Below are positions 1-10,584 of a stretch of DNA of 64,000 bases, one piece after another. The first letter of the stretch is position 1; each line of letters opens with the position of its first letter. A program made the translations under genes and the position numbers. Under the pieces are notes generated by a model that worked only from the letters and a program-made list of their open reading frames with translations, had not been told where the DNA came from and made no database searches. The DNA comes from Nothopassalora personata (Eukaryota > Ascomycota > Dothideomycetes > Mycosphaerellales > Mycosphaerellaceae): assembly GCA_033816765.1 (NCBI GenBank), contig CM066291.1, forward strand, positions 2,418,001-2,482,000, written 5' to 3'.

Positions 1-1494
1 AGTAAACTCCTTAGCTATAGCTTTACGCTATTGTTAGGCGAAGCGGTGCTTTATAGCGGTACGGTAGTTTAGAGGTTCGGGTGGAAGGTTATCGCGGTGC
101 ATCGACGTGATAGTGTTAATACGGCGTGGAGGAGAGAAGTCGCGTGTGCGTTCGGATCGAAGGACATCGTAGTACTTACGGCCTAGATAACGAGGTCTCT
201 AGCGGATGCCCGCTATCTAGCTAATAATAACGTTAGTAACTATAATATTATATAGAGTATAGTAGAAGTAGGCCGTTCTAAGTCTCTTACCGGATCCGGT
301 AAGGGCGTAATTAGTATTAGCGGAAAAGTTATCCATTTAGCTAAGTTCTTCGAAGGGGATTATAGGCGGAGCGGCAGCGACATTTAAAGTCGTCGAAGCA
401 TCTACTATAAGCTCCTTACGATCTTCCTCTATAAGGGCATCTATTAACTGCTATTACAGTGTGTTGATGTACTGTTATTTAGACGCGTTACTATTGTTTA
501 CCGCGTTATTGTTATAGTTAGAGTTCTCTATGCTCTTATTAGTCGCTAGTTCGACCCCGGATTTGACCTAGTCTCGTGAAAGTATAGGGGTTATAGCGTC
601 ATTTGTTAATGGCTAATTAAGTAGCTAGAAACTGCTGTTACCTTCAGGTTAGTTAAATGTTGCTAGCGCTCGGTGTTGTAGCTAGTATAGTTTATGCCTA
701 AGTAGTAATTGTTAATAGGCGTGTTAACGAGGGTTTTAATAGAGCGGCTACTATTAAGCCTATTCTTCCACCCCCTCGGCCTATACTATGTCCTGCTTAT
801 AGTAAGCTACATACAGGTCGTAGTACTGTTTAGGCTCTTTAGCCGGTTCTACTATTACGATGTTCTTAATAGGGGTTAAGTAACTAGTAGTAAGAATTAA
901 TAGGTCGTAGAACGTAGTCTTATTAAAGAGGACGTCCTTTACCCGCATAACCCTATCTTTCGATAGGTCCTACACCCTATAGATGTTAGTAGAGTCGTAG
1001 CCTACAAGGTATCCGATAAGTGCTCGTTCTTTAAGCTTCTTAGTCTTACCTAGTTAAGTAGTGCTATAAATGTACACGTAGGCTAGGTAGCCGTACACCA
1101 CTATGTAGCCTACATTTAGTACCCTACCTGTTGCCAATTCGAAGGGAGTCTTCTAGCCTTTTAATTAGATTAGTGACCGCTAGAGAATGTAGACGGCAGC
1201 TACTATACATTTATTCTAGAGCTTTTTAGGTAGGCGAGCATAAATGCGGATTGTGCGAGACATCGTAATAATAACGCCGCCCGCTCGTTCTACTAGGTCC
1301 TAGTTAGACGCGTAGTTAGTAGTGTTGTGCTACTCAATTTAATTGTTATTAATAGTTAAGCGGAAGGCTATGCTAATGGCTGCTTCATTATCGCTGTAGA
1401 AGTAAACAAACCTACGCCTAATAAAATTGATAAAGCTAAGTAGGCTATTGAAGCAAGCTAATACTAATGGTTGGTCCCTATTCTTAATAGTGAA

Positions 1495-1713
1495 TTAAAA
1501 GTGCCTATAGGTATCTAAATCGTAGAAATGAACTAGGTAACGATTACTATTGTATACTAGTGTGAACTTAGCCAAATCTATGGCTACGTGCCTATAGGGA
1601 GTCATTACCCTAATTAGCTTAGTCCTGTTAAACACTTTATGTGCCTTAGCTAGGCTATATGCTCTACAATGTGTAGTAAGGGGTGCCTTAGGTGCATTAG
1701 GGTTAATAACCAC
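1495..1713 (-). pseudogene. copia GAG-pre-integrase / integrase N-terminus fragment
   Basis: A 72-codon open piece of the copia polyprotein. It has the pre-integrase arrangement: His near residue 15, a Cys replaced in the CxxC part, then SLAKAHKVFNRTK, followed by a block resembling the start of the integrase core (VAIDLAK, then NSNRYLVHFYDLDT, equivalent to the usual DL...YNG.RY..HF.DD). It is part of element K, not a separate gene. It stays open only because RIP did not create a stop in this short stretch. Confidence 0.75.
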
Positions 1714-2559
1714 CCCCTTAACTCTAAACGGAAGCTAGTTAATGCGTTTAGCGCCAATATGGCCGAAGATTTAGTGCTACTGGCGGCCTAAGAGCTTACG
1801 GTGTTTAATAGGGGTCCTACTAGACGTTGCTATACCTTTAGTGCCCCCTATGCTATTTATTACTACTATAACGGTACGGTTGCCGTTAGAGTCCTAAACA
1901 GGCGGTGTTTAGATAGTATTACCCTTACCAATTGTGCTAATAAAGTGCGCTGTGCGCTGCTTCTTAGTAATCTTTAGTAGGATGCTCCCATTATTGCTCG
2001 ATAGCTATTTGTAGACTATCTCTAACTAAGGCGGTGTAACTACCTTAAAGAAGGGGATTATGCTAGTAGGGCGGTGCAGGTCTATCAATTTCTTATTATT
2101 ATAATAGACTGAATTAGTGCGTCCGTGCTACTAAAGTCTAGCCGTCTCTATACGTAAGTAGGAGATAACGTTTACATAAAAGCCTAGGCAATAGGCTACA
2201 TCTAATAGGGTAAATAGTATCCCCTCTATCTTTATGCGAACCTTACCTAATGCGGTAATAGGGAATGTCGTAGTTCCGGCTTAGATTAATAAGGTAGTTA
2301 GGCGCTCTATAATGAATTCTACGCCCTACTAGTTATAGTAATTAATAACATAGGTGTCCGAGCAGTTATCGTATACCTAGCAATCCCTAAAGTTGAAGCT
2401 TAATTAGCTTATCGAGCTCGAAAGGACAGTAAGACTAGTAAAGCCGTGCGGTGCGGCCTTGCCCTTAGCAATTGCCTTATCTCGTTCCTTATCCGTGCGC
2501 CTATTGCGGTTTAATACGCCTAGTAAGCGTTCACTATTATCGCCTAAGTAGTAATTAAT

Positions 2560-3816
2560 AAAGTGCTTCTAGCACTTCTTCTACTGCTTAGAGCGCTAAT
2601 CCTTTAATAGACGCTTCTTAGGGTTGACTACATCGCATAAATAGAGGTTCTTATAACAACTCTCCTTAGGCTCGCCGGTAATGTTCTAGCAGCCGCTTAG
2701 CTTATTACTGCTCTTATTATCCTTATTGCCACGGTTACGGCTCTTATCGCCGCGGCTGCGGCTACGCGTGTTATTGTTGTTCCTACCCCCTATACCTACT
2801 ATAGGTACTAGGGTCGGTAGGACTTCTAGAGGATCGTATTCGGCTAATAGCTCGCCTACGAAGGTTATAAAGACTAATCGACCGCTATTAGTAACTAGGG
2901 TGGTATCGCGTATCTATTCGAGGTATCGCTTAGTAAGTTTGCTAAGAGAGAGCTTATTACGCTTCTACTCGTTATATAGTAATGCTCTATAGGTAGGAGC
3001 TTGCTTCTACTATATTGCGAGTAAGAAGTGTCGTGCTAGGTCTCCGTACTTAGCGTAGTTGCAATCTAGCATCTTAGTCTACAATACTAGCTAGTCTAAG
3101 CACTAGTCGTTAATCCTTCGGGCTTAGCTCTTCTAAAGCCTATTTAGCTCTAGTGTAAGTTGTCGCTTACGCAGCATGTCGTCTAGTCTATACTGTGTCT
3201 TTAGAGCCTAGTACTTGCCTCTAAGAGTGCGTTTCCTATGCATAAGCTCTTAGCCTAGCTCCGTAGTAGTACGGATTAGGTAGGTAACTAGTTTAGACCT
3301 TGCTACGGTAAAGATGTTATACATCCGCTACCTACGCTTAGCTTCCGACTAACGGAGCTTAATAAGCTCTTTATCTACCGCCGTAGCGTCTTTAGTAGTG
3401 TATGCTAATTAGATCTATTCGAACGTTAAGAACACCGGCTCTACTAGCTCGGCGATAGTGTCGTTCGGATCCACATACTTCTAGATGTTTAGAGACTTAG
3501 CGTAGAGCTCTAACTAACGGTTAAACTTGTCCTATTAGTTATAACTCTTAAGAACGATAGTAGCGTGCGGCAAAGCACCGGTACTACCGGGTGTCTCGGT
3601 AGTCGCTATAACGGTGTTAATAGGCCTAATAAAAGTTCCTATAGGTCTACTAGGGTCACTACACTACTATGCAATAGTTATTAATAGGATAATAATAGAT
3701 CCTACTGGTTTTTAATAACGATGCAAAATCTGCTCTAGGGCTTCGTTTTGTGTAGCGAACGTTAGTGAGCGCCTACCGGGCTTATAACTATTACGTTACA
3801 AGTAGTTAGAAGTCAT
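2560..3816 (-). pseudogene. copia Gag region (element K)
   Basis: The minus strand has a Gag-like start ATG at 3816-3814, followed by a readable N-terminus (MTSNYL, then RRSLTFATQNEALEQILHRY) with RIP-type TAA/TAG stops. Around 2640-2690 the minus strand reads C-x-NITGEPKESCY, a degraded zinc-knuckle-like or C-x2-C-x-H segment that commonly ends Gag in copia elements. A plus-strand 88-codon frame at 2726-2992 overlaps it and is a shadow. Confidence 0.6.
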
Positions 3817-3904
3817 AAAATGGGCTTATAAAGGTGTTTCAAAAGCAGATAGTAGATTGCATGTGTCTAAGCTAGAATTAAAGGGGCTGCTTGTAAAAAG
3901 GCTG

Positions 3905-3926
3905 CAGGTGACTAATTAATGTCACC
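3905..3926. repeat. 7-bp stem hairpin in the copia leader
   Basis: AGGTGAC and GTCACCT are perfect inverted repeats around an 8-nt AT loop. It lies in the leader between the LTR and the Gag start of element K, where packaging or dimerisation structures often occur in LTR elements; that role is only inferred. The surrounding 3830-3990 has more CA/TG than the rest of K. Confidence 0.5.
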
Positions 3927-4066
3927 TAATTCTTAGCGGCTGCTGCCTTAGGTTTGATTAGGCTACAGCGCCGGTGCACGCTTAGATCGTGACACTACTT
4001 GCTTTACTAGGGGCGGGTGTTCCCCGTTTACTCTATCGGTCTCCTATCGTAGAGGGCGTTTAAAGC

Positions 4067-4469
4067 TATTAGGTTTAGTATAACCTAATAACATTATAAG
4101 TTAAGAAGACAAGCTTAATCGGGTTTGTTCTCGGGCCGATAGGAAGTTAAGGGAGAGTAATAAAGTAATAGCTATCTTGTCTTATAAAGACTAAGTAGCA
4201 GTAAGGTAGAGGTTAGGTTATAGTATATTCTAAACAGTAATATTAAACAGTGAGTTAAACGCATCGAAACTATAAGGGATTCTTAGCGTTCCTAAATACA
4301 AAGGAGATTCGTAGATCTCGGTAATTAGTCTAATTATTCTAAGTATAAGCAGTCTAATTAGTCTAAGCATAAGTAGTCTAATCGCCCTAAGTCTAAGCGC
4401 TTAGGTCGGATAAGTTACGTGCTCGTCTCGTTATTATAATTCTAGGGTCTATAGGAATTATTCCGTAAC
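4067..4469 (-). repeat. 5' LTR of copia element K
   Basis: In the plus direction it begins TATTAGG (from TGTTAGG) and ends CCGTAACA. The first 245 bp match the solo LTR at 31272-31712 closely, and then the two diverge completely (different U3). The U3 part (about 4324-4390) has short direct repeats built on AGTCTAATTNNTCTAAG. A 45-bp core ending CTAAATACAAAGGAGA is shared with Ty3 family I LTRs. The base just left of the LTR starts a GGGCGTTTAAAG box that is also present beside family I LTRs. Confidence 0.7.
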
Positions 4470-6245
4470 AATAGGCTTGTCCTTCTAGAATAGTATTTTA
4501 GATAGTCTATCTAGGTAAACTCTATATTTCTTATATAGGAGTTCTATAGAGATTAGTATTATATCTAACTCTAGAGAGTAAAGTATATTACGAAGAAGGA
4601 GGGTAGTCTCTTAACTAAGATAGTTCTTTAAAACCTATTCTAATTCTCCTTTAGTTATAAGGGATCCTTACCTAACGGTCTATAAGAAGTATATAGGCCT
4701 AAGTCTTAGCCTAACATTTTAAAGGTCTATAAGATTATTATAGATATAGAAGGATATACCTATATTATAGACTTTATCTATTATTATTAGGTTTAATATA
4801 GTAGCTACTACCCTTCCTATATACACTAGTTATATAACTATAATAGCTACTCTAGACCTCCTATATAGTTATCTCTAGTCACTATTACTATTAGAGCTAT
4901 ACTCCTAATTAGATAATATATCTAACTAGTTATTAATTACTACGGCAATTCCCTTCCTAGAGAACTTACTATCCTTTACCTTCTTTACCCTATCCTTTAG
5001 GGTCTCTCTACCCTTCTTAGACTTATTTTTCTAGGATTCTTCTCTAGATACTATCTATAGTAGTTTGCGTTAGTATACTTATATAAGCACTATATATACT
5101 ACTTATTATTATTCTTGCTGAAGAATACTCTAATAAAGCTATTACTAGGCTTATAGGTAGTAGTTACTTACTCCTTCCTAAGAGTTATAAATATTCTCTC
5201 TAGGGTAGTTAATTCTAGGGGATTATTATATCTCTATATCCTAAGCTATTTAATATAGTTTAGGCCTTTAATAAAGTATAGTCTATAGATACTATCTAGG
5301 AGGACAAATAAGGATTTAAGTAGTAACTTATTATTAACTAGGGAGAATCTAATAAATTGCTCTATAGTAGTCTTATAGTTATATACCTAAGCTTAAAAGT
5401 CTTTATAGTACTTTAATATATTAGGTCTTATAGTATCTAACTTAATATACCTAACTACCTTTAGAGTGTTATATAGATTAATTATAATAACTAGCTTATA
5501 TATTACCTTAATTAAATTATACAATTCCTTAGCTAACTTGTCTATATCTCTAAAGTTTAGCCTTAGGGTAGAGTCTAATCTAGCTATAATAATACTAAAA
5601 GATTATATATCCTCTTTCTTCTATTACTTATAGGTAGCTTTATATCCTATACTACTAGTAATATCCTAAGAAGATTTATTCTAGGTAGTAGTCTTATTCT
5701 AGGTATTCTTAGTCGTATCTTAGGGTTATTTATAAGCTGCCCTGTTTAGAGTATACTTTAGATTAACCTAGTCTAGGTTATAGATAATATATCTAACTAT
5801 ATCCTTCTCTAGTAGTACGCTAATTAGTATAGATTTCTATACCTAAAACTATACGCCTTTTCTAAGCACCTAGTTATCCTTAGTAGACCTTACTAAGTTG
5901 CTAGAGGTATTGTTTCTAAACTCTATATCTAGTCTAGCTCTTTTAGATACTATACTACGGTAATAATGCTTAGTGCCGATGTCCTATAGTAGTTCTTAAA
6001 TCGATTAGATAGTTATCCGTAAAATAGATATAGGGTCGGGTCTACTAGTAAGGCAAGCTAATCCTTAATAGAGCTTCGATAACAATTTAGGTTTTAGAAT
6101 AAATAGGCAGAGGAGCACCCGGGCTTATAACCTATTATAAATAGGTATTTAACGAGTACAAGCTTCTAGATTAAAACGATAGGGTGGATTAGTAACCCTT
6201 ATAAATTGCTATAGGGTGTAAGACTATCTAGCTATAGAAACAGTG
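4470..6245. repeat. AT-rich RIP-degraded DNA, unclassified
   Basis: No usable open frame on either strand. TpA is very abundant and CpA/TpG nearly absent, so it was a duplicated sequence that underwent RIP. On the minus strand about 4900-5050 a lysine/arginine-rich reading (KKGRETLKDRVKKVKD) persists between TAG/TAA stops, so it probably derives from a coding transposon, but I cannot name the family. It ends abruptly at a short (GT)n tract at 6255-6264. Confidence 0.6.
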
Positions 6246-6272
6246 TGATATAGTGTGTGTGTGTGCCAAGTC

Positions 6273-6719
6273 CTAACTAACATAGCCATTGGTCACCTGA
6301 TTCACAACAGTAACAAGCTTAACATGTCTCACCGCGCCTTCTTCCCTGCGTAGCTTCGGTTTAAAGATTGTTACTCTAGCTTCTGCGTCTTCCAGCCATC
6401 TGGACAAGCCGCTGAAATCGAGCGGATCGCATAGCTTGGCTCGGATTGGAACATATGCCACGAATGTGTTGTTGCCATAATACACCGGGGCGACCTCGCT
6501 GTAGAACTGGCGACAGGTGTAGGCGAGAGGAGGCGGGCTTGGGTGAACTGTGTACTTGTCGGATCCTTTGGCTTTCTTGGTGATTATGACGGAACCATCT
6601 TTGACCACTGCGAATGCAAATATGCGATTGCGGATCTCATTCGGAAGCTTTTGCAGTCGGCAAGCAATTCCTGGCGCTTTCTTTGCTCCTGCGGTGGTCT
6701 TTGTTGTGGTATTATCCAT
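6273..6719 (-). CDS. 2EXR/F-box-like domain protein, possibly truncated
   Basis: 148 residues. Residues about 20-95 show the pattern common in fungal 2EXR/F-box-like proteins: a LPNEIRNRIFAFA helix (leucine-proline, then (I/L)RN.I..(F/Y)A), a strand pair with KDG, PPLAYTCRQFYSE, then APVYYGNNTF. These proteins are numerous in Pezizomycotina and mostly without assigned function; the helix resembles the Skp1-binding part of an F-box. The reading frame ends 30 bp from the RIP-mutated block, and the family is usually longer (200-300 residues), so the C-terminus may have been replaced by the repeat boundary. The start is the first ATG after an upstream stop. No intron is needed. Confidence 0.6.
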   Translation of the reverse strand: MDNTTTKTTAGAKKAPGIACRLQKLPNEIRNRIFAFAVVKDGSVIITKKAKGSDKYTVHPSPPPLAYTCRQFYSEVAPVYYGNNTFVAYVPIRAKLCDPLDFSGLSRWLEDAEARVTIFKPKLRREEGAVRHVKLVTVVNQVTNGYVS

Positions 6720-7360
6720 GCTGGTTGATGTGGTGAGACAGTGATGCTACGCGGATGTTTCAGTGAGCAGTTCAAGCAATATTTATGAGCTCTTCGTGAC
6801 TTGAGTAAGTGAAGGCAACTCGTCCGTGGCCCGGGCTCAGTGAGAGTGAAGTGAATTGACGCCAGACTCTGAATGGGAGCCGGGGAGTGAAATCTTCGTG
6901 GCAATGCGTTGACGCTTGAGACTGAATTATACTACAGAACAAAGTCATCAGGCAGCAGACGGGCGCGATGTGCTCTTCTGTCTGCTACTTCGCACGGCAT
7001 ACGCACTGCTTCTCCACCTCCTCGCCCATTGGCGCACATGCTCGAACTCCTCGTTGCAAGTCGCCGCCTAGTATGTCGTATAGATCCATGTACATCAAAG
7101 TAGCGGTGATAAAGCAGGCAGAATGATGAAGCGAGGTGCACATCTGACATCTGTTGTTTGAGAGCAAGCTGAGAGTCTGCGTTTGCACATGCATCGACCC
7201 AATCCCCGTCTCAAAACACGGCTAAGGACTAGCGCATCGCACGCAGCAGATTGGCTCTCGTGACTGAGCGGTTCGTGCTGGTCGTGAAGAGGTTGTGTCC
7301 GCCCACCAGAGCTCTCTTGACTAATTGACATTACCGTCCGGTCGACGCATACCTAGCACT
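6720..7360. other. intergenic, no supported gene
   Basis: Normal, non-RIP base composition. Several short overlapping open frames occur on both strands, none with a recognisable domain or mutual support. It holds the 5' flank of the 2EXR-like gene and the 3' flank of the TIM-family gene. Confidence 0.6.
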
Positions 7361-8146
7361 TCACGCTTGCCCCATCTCATGTATGACCTTCTCCAAATTC
7401 TTCACATCATGCGCGAAACGTCCCAGGAAGCACCCATCCACTCCATCCTTGAGCCTTTCGAACGTACCCGGTCCAGCCGAGCCACCATACAGTATTCTCG
7501 TCCGTCCCTTCCTACTCGCACAAAGTGCTCTGAGATTCTGCGTGACAGCCACAACATGATCTGCTCCCGCCGGCTCAGCAGCACCGATAGCCCATACAGG
7601 CTCATATGCCAGGATCACATCTGCATCATCCGGAATCTGCGATAGCGCGGCCTCAATCTGCGGTTTACATTCATTCACAGCAATGCCCACAGCCTGCGAA
7701 GCGACCTCGCCCTTCTTCTTCTTCTTCTTCTTCTCGCCAATGCAGACAAGCGGGATCATGCCGTTCCTAACAATCGCAGCTGCCTTCTTCGCGACGTCTT
7801 CGTCCGTCTCGCCGAACAGCCTTCGCCGTTCTGCGTGCCCGATCTCCACAATCTTCACACCTGCCTGGCTGAGGGTCACAGGGCTGACTTCGCCAGTAAA
7901 GGCTCCTTTATCCTCGTGCCAACTATCCTGTGCTCCTAGTATGACGTTCGTGCCCGCCAAGCGCTCTCTTGCTGAGACGAGAGCAACGAAATCGGGTATG
8001 ACAAACAAGTCGACGTTGGCTGCATCGGCGGCTGATGAGAGCTTTGCTACCGATTCCACGTAGCGGAGAGTTGACGGTAGGTCAAAGTACATCTTCAGGG
8101 AGGTACCTACGATGCGCTTCTCGCGCTTCGAGGGCAGAGGCGGCAT
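7361..8146 (-). CDS. triosephosphate isomerase family protein, divergent paralogue
   Basis: 261 residues, a single exon and the normal TIM length. The barrel is complete: GTSLKM (14-19) at strand 1, EIGHAERR with the electrophilic His104, AYEPVWAIG with the catalytic base Glu182, and the phosphate-binding LYGGSAGPG (219-227). The canonical GGNWKMN loop is changed so that the Asn and Trp positions are Ser16 and Leu17 while Lys18 is kept. That loop change is typical of TIM relatives acting on other sugar phosphates (bacterial tetrulose-phosphate isomerases carry GTSWKM), so glycolytic TIM is not the best guess. A run of seven lysines (139-145), encoded by an AAG microsatellite, sits just after CIGE. 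The sugar-transporter pseudogene upstream on the same strand fits a small sugar-use locus. Substrate unknown. Confidence 0.85.
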   Translation of the reverse strand: MPPLPSKREKRIVGTSLKMYFDLPSTLRYVESVAKLSSAADAANVDLFVIPDFVALVSARERLAGTNVILGAQDSWHEDKGAFTGEVSPVTLSQAGVKIVEIGHAERRRLFGETDEDVAKKAAAIVRNGMIPLVCIGEKKKKKKKGEVASQAVGIAVNECKPQIEAALSQIPDDADVILAYEPVWAIGAAEPAGADHVVAVTQNLRALCASRKGRTRILYGGSAGPGTFERLKDGVDGCFLGRFAHDVKNLEKVIHEMGQA

Positions 8147-8590
8147 CTTGCTGTGGTATGGAATCGACGATCACTGTAAACTTGAACTTACAGACACTTA
8201 ATATATGGGAATGAGCTACTCATGGGCCATGGCAGTGACCCTCGAGAGCAGCTCTTGTGGAAGTGCTTTCCGCTGGTGTGATTCTCACTCTTTCGGCATG
8301 CTTCATCGGGAATCCCGACCAAGTATCCGACTGCCAGTGACTACTTTTAGGGTTCCTTGATTCTAGCCTGACATATCTCTGCCCTCATCTTCGTTCTAGA
8401 GTCGTTTCTCCTGTGAGATCGGAGCCCCGGCAATCGTGGTTATTTCCTCTGTATTAGGTGCTCTCTGAGAGCACGATCCCTGAGTCTTTGCTGCCTTTTC
8501 TGCCGTTGCCCCATCTTCGAGGAGGAGGCCCGAGATCTTACCGCTTCTGACGCCGTAGAAGTCACTGTTGAACTACGAGCCGATTCGTCT
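8147..8590. other. intergenic between TIM-like gene and transporter remnant
   Basis: Holds the TIM-like gene's upstream region, and 8440-8590 probably holds decayed 3' sequence of the transporter pseudogene. I see no recognisable site or complete frame. Confidence 0.5.
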
Positions 8591-9263
8591 GTATGTATTG
8601 GCGTGAGCAAAGACGCGCCAATCGTGTCGCATGGTGTTTCAGGAGCAGTGCTGTCGCTTTCGCCTCTTGACTCTTCTAGATCACAAAGGGCGGTGATTCG
8701 GGCATTGACGGCAGGATGATGGCGATGAAGACAGGAGCGACAAGCTGAATTATTGAGGGGATGCGCCATGACCATCATGTCTGCAATTGTCATGGTCCAA
8801 AACTAGCCCATGCTGCAATGATTGATCCAGCATACCACAGTGTGTGGGAAAGCCTAGCATAGTACCGCTTTGACGTGGATGAGCCAGCTTGGCGATAAGA
8901 CTCGGACCAGCTATGGAGGTCACCACACAGGTGAAGCTGATGCCGAATCCAAGCAAACCTCTACCGACATTGAACTGGGCGTGGCCATTGGATGCGGTCT
9001 GAAAGATACTCCCGACAGCTGTGCATGCTGATTCTACAAGTATGCCGATTTCGCGGCCGAATCTGTCCTTCTACATTGAGCCTGGAATGCCACCTAGCAA
9101 TCTCTCCGATGAAGATCACAATTGGGACAAGGCCAGTATGTGATGCGTCTGGATCTCCCATTGCTGCTACCCACGGCTTCATAGCCTGGAAGCTGCCGGT
9201 CATTGTCTCATCGTAGCCACAAGTGGTCTGCACCGTGATGATAGCCAGTATCAACGCGTTCAA
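8590..9263 (-). pseudogene. MFS sugar transporter (SP family), frameshifted N-terminal half
   Basis: Three frames must be joined to follow the protein. The first (9263 to about 9100) reads a first membrane segment, ALILAIITVQTTCGYDE, the NGYD-type motif of sugar porters. The second (about 9100-8850) reads a stop-containing loop, KDRFGREIG (the RFGRK motif after TM2), then NVGRGLLGFGISF. The third (about 8850-8600) reads SHTLWYAGSIIAAWASF, WSWRIPS and PESPPFVI, the PESPR motif ending TM6, then a stop and SQEAKATALLLKHHA. Nothing of TM7-12 is seen. Frameshifts, stops and truncation make this a dead gene. The decay is mainly indels, so it is not a RIP product. It sits upstream of the TIM-like gene on the same strand. 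Confidence 0.75.
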
Positions 9264-9558
9264 ACGCTGACCTCACTGTCACACATCTCCATGCCCAAGG
9301 CTCACTTCGTGTGCAGGTCGACTTTTTCACCTTGTGCCCACGAGCACTAACTATATGGTATAACTCTTCGCTGCTGCCGAAGGTCCGCTCATTTTCGTGA
9401 CACAGTGACCAAATGACCGCATCGACCTTCTGCACAGAGACAAAATGTTCCTTGAGCAGAGTCTCATCTAGCACGATTCGTTCTTGAGACTCGCCATCAC
9501 GGCCGGGACTACTGCGAGTAGATTGTCCCTGCTCAGATGTATGTAGAAAAGGAGACAT
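9208..9558 (-). pseudogene. possible N-terminal exon of the broken sugar transporter
   Basis: A 116-codon frame whose last about 18 codons overlap the transporter's TM1 in another frame. The segment before that, ending SEPWAWRCVTVRS, is polar and would be the cytoplasmic N-terminus, with a frameshift or lost intron at about 9265. I recognise no domain in residues 1-95, so the link rests only on position and strand. Confidence 0.35.
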
Positions 9559-10044
9559 GATTTCAAGTGATGCAGGAACTATCGTTCTTTGATGGGGATC
9601 CGCTCAGAGGGACAGGAAGCACTAAGGAGTGTACACTGCCTTGAAAGCGTTATCGCTATGCTATAGGCCTGTCCTTGCTCACGTGCAGATAAGAATCTGG
9701 TCTTCAGGGATGAAGTGCACGTTGTCTGTTGACTGCACGTCGTACCGCGAAGGAGAACAATGGGAACGGGCAGGAAGCAGTGATGGGTTTTGTACAGCTT
9801 TGGAGCGGAGCATTCGTTGCCGTGGTCCTGCCTGCTCATAAAGGGAAGGGGAGATATCGTTCAGTAATGAGACAGGCTGGTACCGTGGCTAGAAGTCATT
9901 ATTGCAGAGAGGAAGCACAACGCACGCTTCGGCAAACACCAAGCCGTATCATCCATTCACGTCACATATCGTTACTTGACAACAACCACATCCTACGACC
10001 CCAATCCACTGATACCGATACTTTTCCCCTGCCATCCACACATC
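9559..10044. other. intergenic, no supported gene
   Basis: Ordinary composition with overlapping short frames in several phases. It contains the 3' flank of the PhoD-like gene. No RNA gene or repeat seen. Confidence 0.5.
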
Positions 10045-10584
10045 CTAATGCCAAATCTTCCAACCCGCCTTCTTGCCAGCTCCACCAGTGGTATTAGCCC
10101 TCCCCAACTCCCCACCCACAGGTCTCTCCTCCTGCATACTGGTCCTCTTCCCAATACCACCCCTAAAGCCTAGCAATTGCGCAGCCTTGCGGCCCCTTCT
10201 CACCGGCGGCACATCATCATCGTACTCTTCGCTGGGAGTAAGACTACCCTCGCTGTCATAGCCATCATGGCCTTGAGTCTGGTTGCCGTACACGCCGCGA
10301 CGAGCTTGCAATTCTCTCTGCGGCTGAGGAGCAGAAGTACGACGGTATCCAGATTGCGGGTAGGGGTTATTGTCAGCACCTGATCCTGCTTGATGGACGA
10401 TGGGTGGACCGCCTTTGTGAAAGCCGCGGTTGTAGGCATCGACGGAGTTGTGCTGGCCGGCTATAGGGGCCGTATCGTTGACGTTGTAGCCCTGTGAGGC
10501 GATTGCTTTGCCACTGGAGTAGCGGTTCTGACGTGGAGTGGCGTTCTGATGACCTGTGCCTGTGCCATTGATAGGGTGTGTGCC
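10045..10584 (-). pseudogene. 3' continuation of the PhoD-like gene beyond an in-frame TAA
   Basis: The same frame stays open for 179 codons after the stop and ends at TAG 10045-10047. The text has the same Gly/Gln/Asn/Ser-rich style as the upstream tail, contains an acidic DSEGSLTPSEEYDDDVPP stretch and ends GAGKKAGWKIWH. The stop reads CAT TAA GGC; CAT CAA GGC would restore the frame with one C-to-T change at a CpA. No GT-AG pair removing the stop in frame is convincing. Alternatives are a true shorter C-terminus, readthrough, or a sequencing error. Confidence 0.6.

Larger units (their letters stand above)
1..4469 (-). mobile_element. Ty1/copia LTR retrotransposon K, 5' portion, RIP-degraded
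   Basis: A minus-strand copia element whose 3' part lies beyond the left edge. Reading leftwards there is a 5' LTR (4067-4469), a leader of about 250 nt, a Gag start at 3816, a Gag/zinc-finger region, and an integrase. The domain order (integrase before RT) and the text are copia-like: around 1141-1200 the minus strand reads a WKTPFE-type motif after AAVYIL, and about 960-1000 reads GYLVGYDSTNIYRV, the usual copia integrase/post-integrase stretch. Stops in frame are nearly all TAG/TAA at former CAG, CAA or TGG codons, as RIP produces. The element is certainly non-functional. Target duplication cannot be tested because the other end is outside. Confidence 0.85.

Noticed and set aside
2726..2992. 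88-codon plus-strand frame, Arg/Leu-rich
   Set aside because: Overlaps the degraded gag of copia K on the other strand; no conserved second copy is available to treat it as an accessory ORF.
7325..8063. Plus-strand frames opposite the TIM-like gene
   Set aside because: Antisense shadows; the minus strand carries all TIM motifs.
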